Assembly: GCF_021568905.1 (NCBI RefSeq) | Contig: NZ_JAKGSB010000005.1 | Location: 248,001 to 312,000 of the forward strand | DNA length: 64,000 bases | Reading direction: 5' to 3' | From: Zavarzinia marina | GTDB taxonomy: Bacteria; Pseudomonadota; Alphaproteobacteria; Zavarziniales; Zavarziniaceae | Shown: positions 63,328 through 64,000 of the stretch, in pieces | Layout of the letters: each line of letters begins with the position of its first letter | Numbering within the stretch: the first letter of the stretch is position 1 | Made by a program: the position numbers and the translations under genes | The notes under the pieces: model-generated | What the model was told of the DNA's origin: nothing | The model's input: only the letters and a program-made list of their open reading frames with translations | Database searches by the model: none

Positions 63328-64000
63328 TCAGAAAAACGACTTAACTTCGTGTTTGCCTTCGCCTGTAAATTCGTCATAGTTCGTCGGTGCGTAACATTCC
63401 GAAGTCGTGTTGAATTTGTCATGCGCATCTTTCGGTGAAACACGTTGCAACTCGCCACAATCGAACAGTTCTTTGATGGTCTTTTTTAGCGTTGCCGTTG
63501 CGCCAAGTTTTGCGTTCTTAAATGCGGCATCGCTTGTCAAACGTTTTGATATGTAGCTATACGGAACGACGCCGTTTGCGCGCATTGCTTCAATGCCGAC
63601 CTTGTAGCGTTGCAGTTCGGCCCAAGGCTTCGAAAACCAATCTTTAATCACTGTCCTAACGCGCATTTGTTGCGTTGTTTCCGACGTTGCTTGTTCGCCT
63701 ACTTCGCCTTCTTCAAATGCGTTGATAAGCCGTAACGTGTTCGCTTCTTCGAAATCAAGCGCCCATGCAGCTTGGTGTTCATTGATAACCGGCGCGTATG
63801 GGTTGCAGCCAATCGCAACCAGTGCGGCGAGTCGATAGGCTTTTTCGTTGCGTCGCGACCAAAGCGCCTTTTCAACTTCGGGAATCAGCTTCGAATTCAT
63901 TTGTTCAAGGTGGAATTCTTCGGCGTACTTGAATTGTCTTTGCGCGCCGTCGTCCAATAGGACGGGCTGAAATTCGTTCCGGCTGCTAAGCGTCAAAGTG
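63328..64000 (-). CDS. C-terminal part of a DUF3987-like replication protein (cut by window end)
   Basis: At least 223 residues; the frame is open through base 64000, so the N-terminus lies outside. The block AYRLAALVAIGCNPYAPVIN, followed by AWALDFEEANTLRLINAFEE, resembles the C-terminal helical region of DUF3987 proteins, primase-helicase-like replication proteins of phages and integrative elements. Residues further on (WFSKPWAELQRYKVG, KKTIKELFDCGELQRVS) look like a winged-helix tail. The P-loop, if present, would lie beyond the window. Confidence 0.5.
   Translation of the reverse strand, partial: TLTLSSRNEFQPVLLDDGAQRQFKYAEEFHLEQMNSKLIPEVEKALWSRRNEKAYRLAALVAIGCNPYAPVINEHQAAWALDFEEANTLRLINAFEEGEVGEQATSETTQQMRVRTVIKDWFSKPWAELQRYKVGIEAMRANGVVPYSYISKRLTSDAAFKNAKLGATATLKKTIKELFDCGELQRVSPKDAHDKFNTTSECYAPTNYDEFTGEGKHEVKSFF

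Overview
The window is a high-GC, densely packed bacterial chromosome segment. Gene content and order point to an alphaproteobacterium, probably in or near the Rhodospirillales: hisZ next to purA, a 41-residue cysteine-poor L36, an ArsR-methyltransferase (SahR type) in front of metF-metH, a DUF1127 gene beside a GcvA-like LysR gene, and the run rplU-rpmA-obgE-proB-proA-nadD-rsfS-rlmH-gpmI-envC-ctpA-deacetylase-rppH. The exact genus cannot be read from the sequence. Several acyl-CoA ligases, a crotonase, a Baeyer-Villiger type monooxygenase, an AtuA/SDR pair and a PhaC-like hydrolase suggest an organism that lives on lipids or hydrophobic carbon.

Layout. 1-11.7 kb: a FATP-type acyl-CoA ligase, an unknown gene divergent from oxyR, a LysR/DUF1127 pair, a lone receiver protein, a soluble chemotaxis receptor, a HAD phosphatase, rpmJ, a crotonase, and a LuxR regulator divergent from an AveC-like membrane protein. 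11.7-22.7 kb: hisZ-purA, a ferritin-like protein followed by two tiny envelope genes, a TetR/monooxygenase pair with a clear double operator, a degenerate-GGDEF/EAL protein, and two adjacent secreted proteins of unknown function (21.3-22.7 kb). 22.7-38.8 kb: a SulP transporter, atuA-SDR, mlaC/mlaA, the sahR-metF-metH methionine operon, a PhaC-like hydrolase with a secreted partner, a DadA-like oxidase, and an ABC ATPase in which every catalytic motif is degraded. 38.8-47 kb: a 52-residue peptide gene behind an acyl-CoA synthetase, DUF502, an MBL hydrolase, a small acquired patch with a rhuM gene broken by a 17-bp tandem duplication, DUF454, an AraC regulator and a flavin monooxygenase. 47-60.5 kb: the conserved housekeeping run listed above, all on the minus strand. 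60.49-64 kb: tRNA-Ser(CGA), then an abrupt change to lower GC and different codon use, a minus-strand operon of unknown small proteins, an AT-rich iteron-like array, and the 3' part of a DUF3987-like replication gene. This is the edge of an integrated mobile element.

How genes work together. SahR senses S-adenosylhomocysteine in its family and probably controls metF and metH through a palindrome just upstream. MlaA and MlaC are lipid-trafficking partners. CtpA and the EnvC-like protein act on the cell wall, and the divergent deacetylase lies in the same run. L21, L27, ObgE, RsfS and RlmH are ribosome-linked. ProB and ProA are consecutive steps of proline synthesis.

Best candidates for something undescribed are the secreted OB-fold-like plus HHIIP-nuclease-like gene pair, the pseudo-ATPase, the iteron/DUF3987 locus, and the 52-residue peptide. 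Every function given for an uncharacterised gene is inference from reading the sequence; no database search was run.
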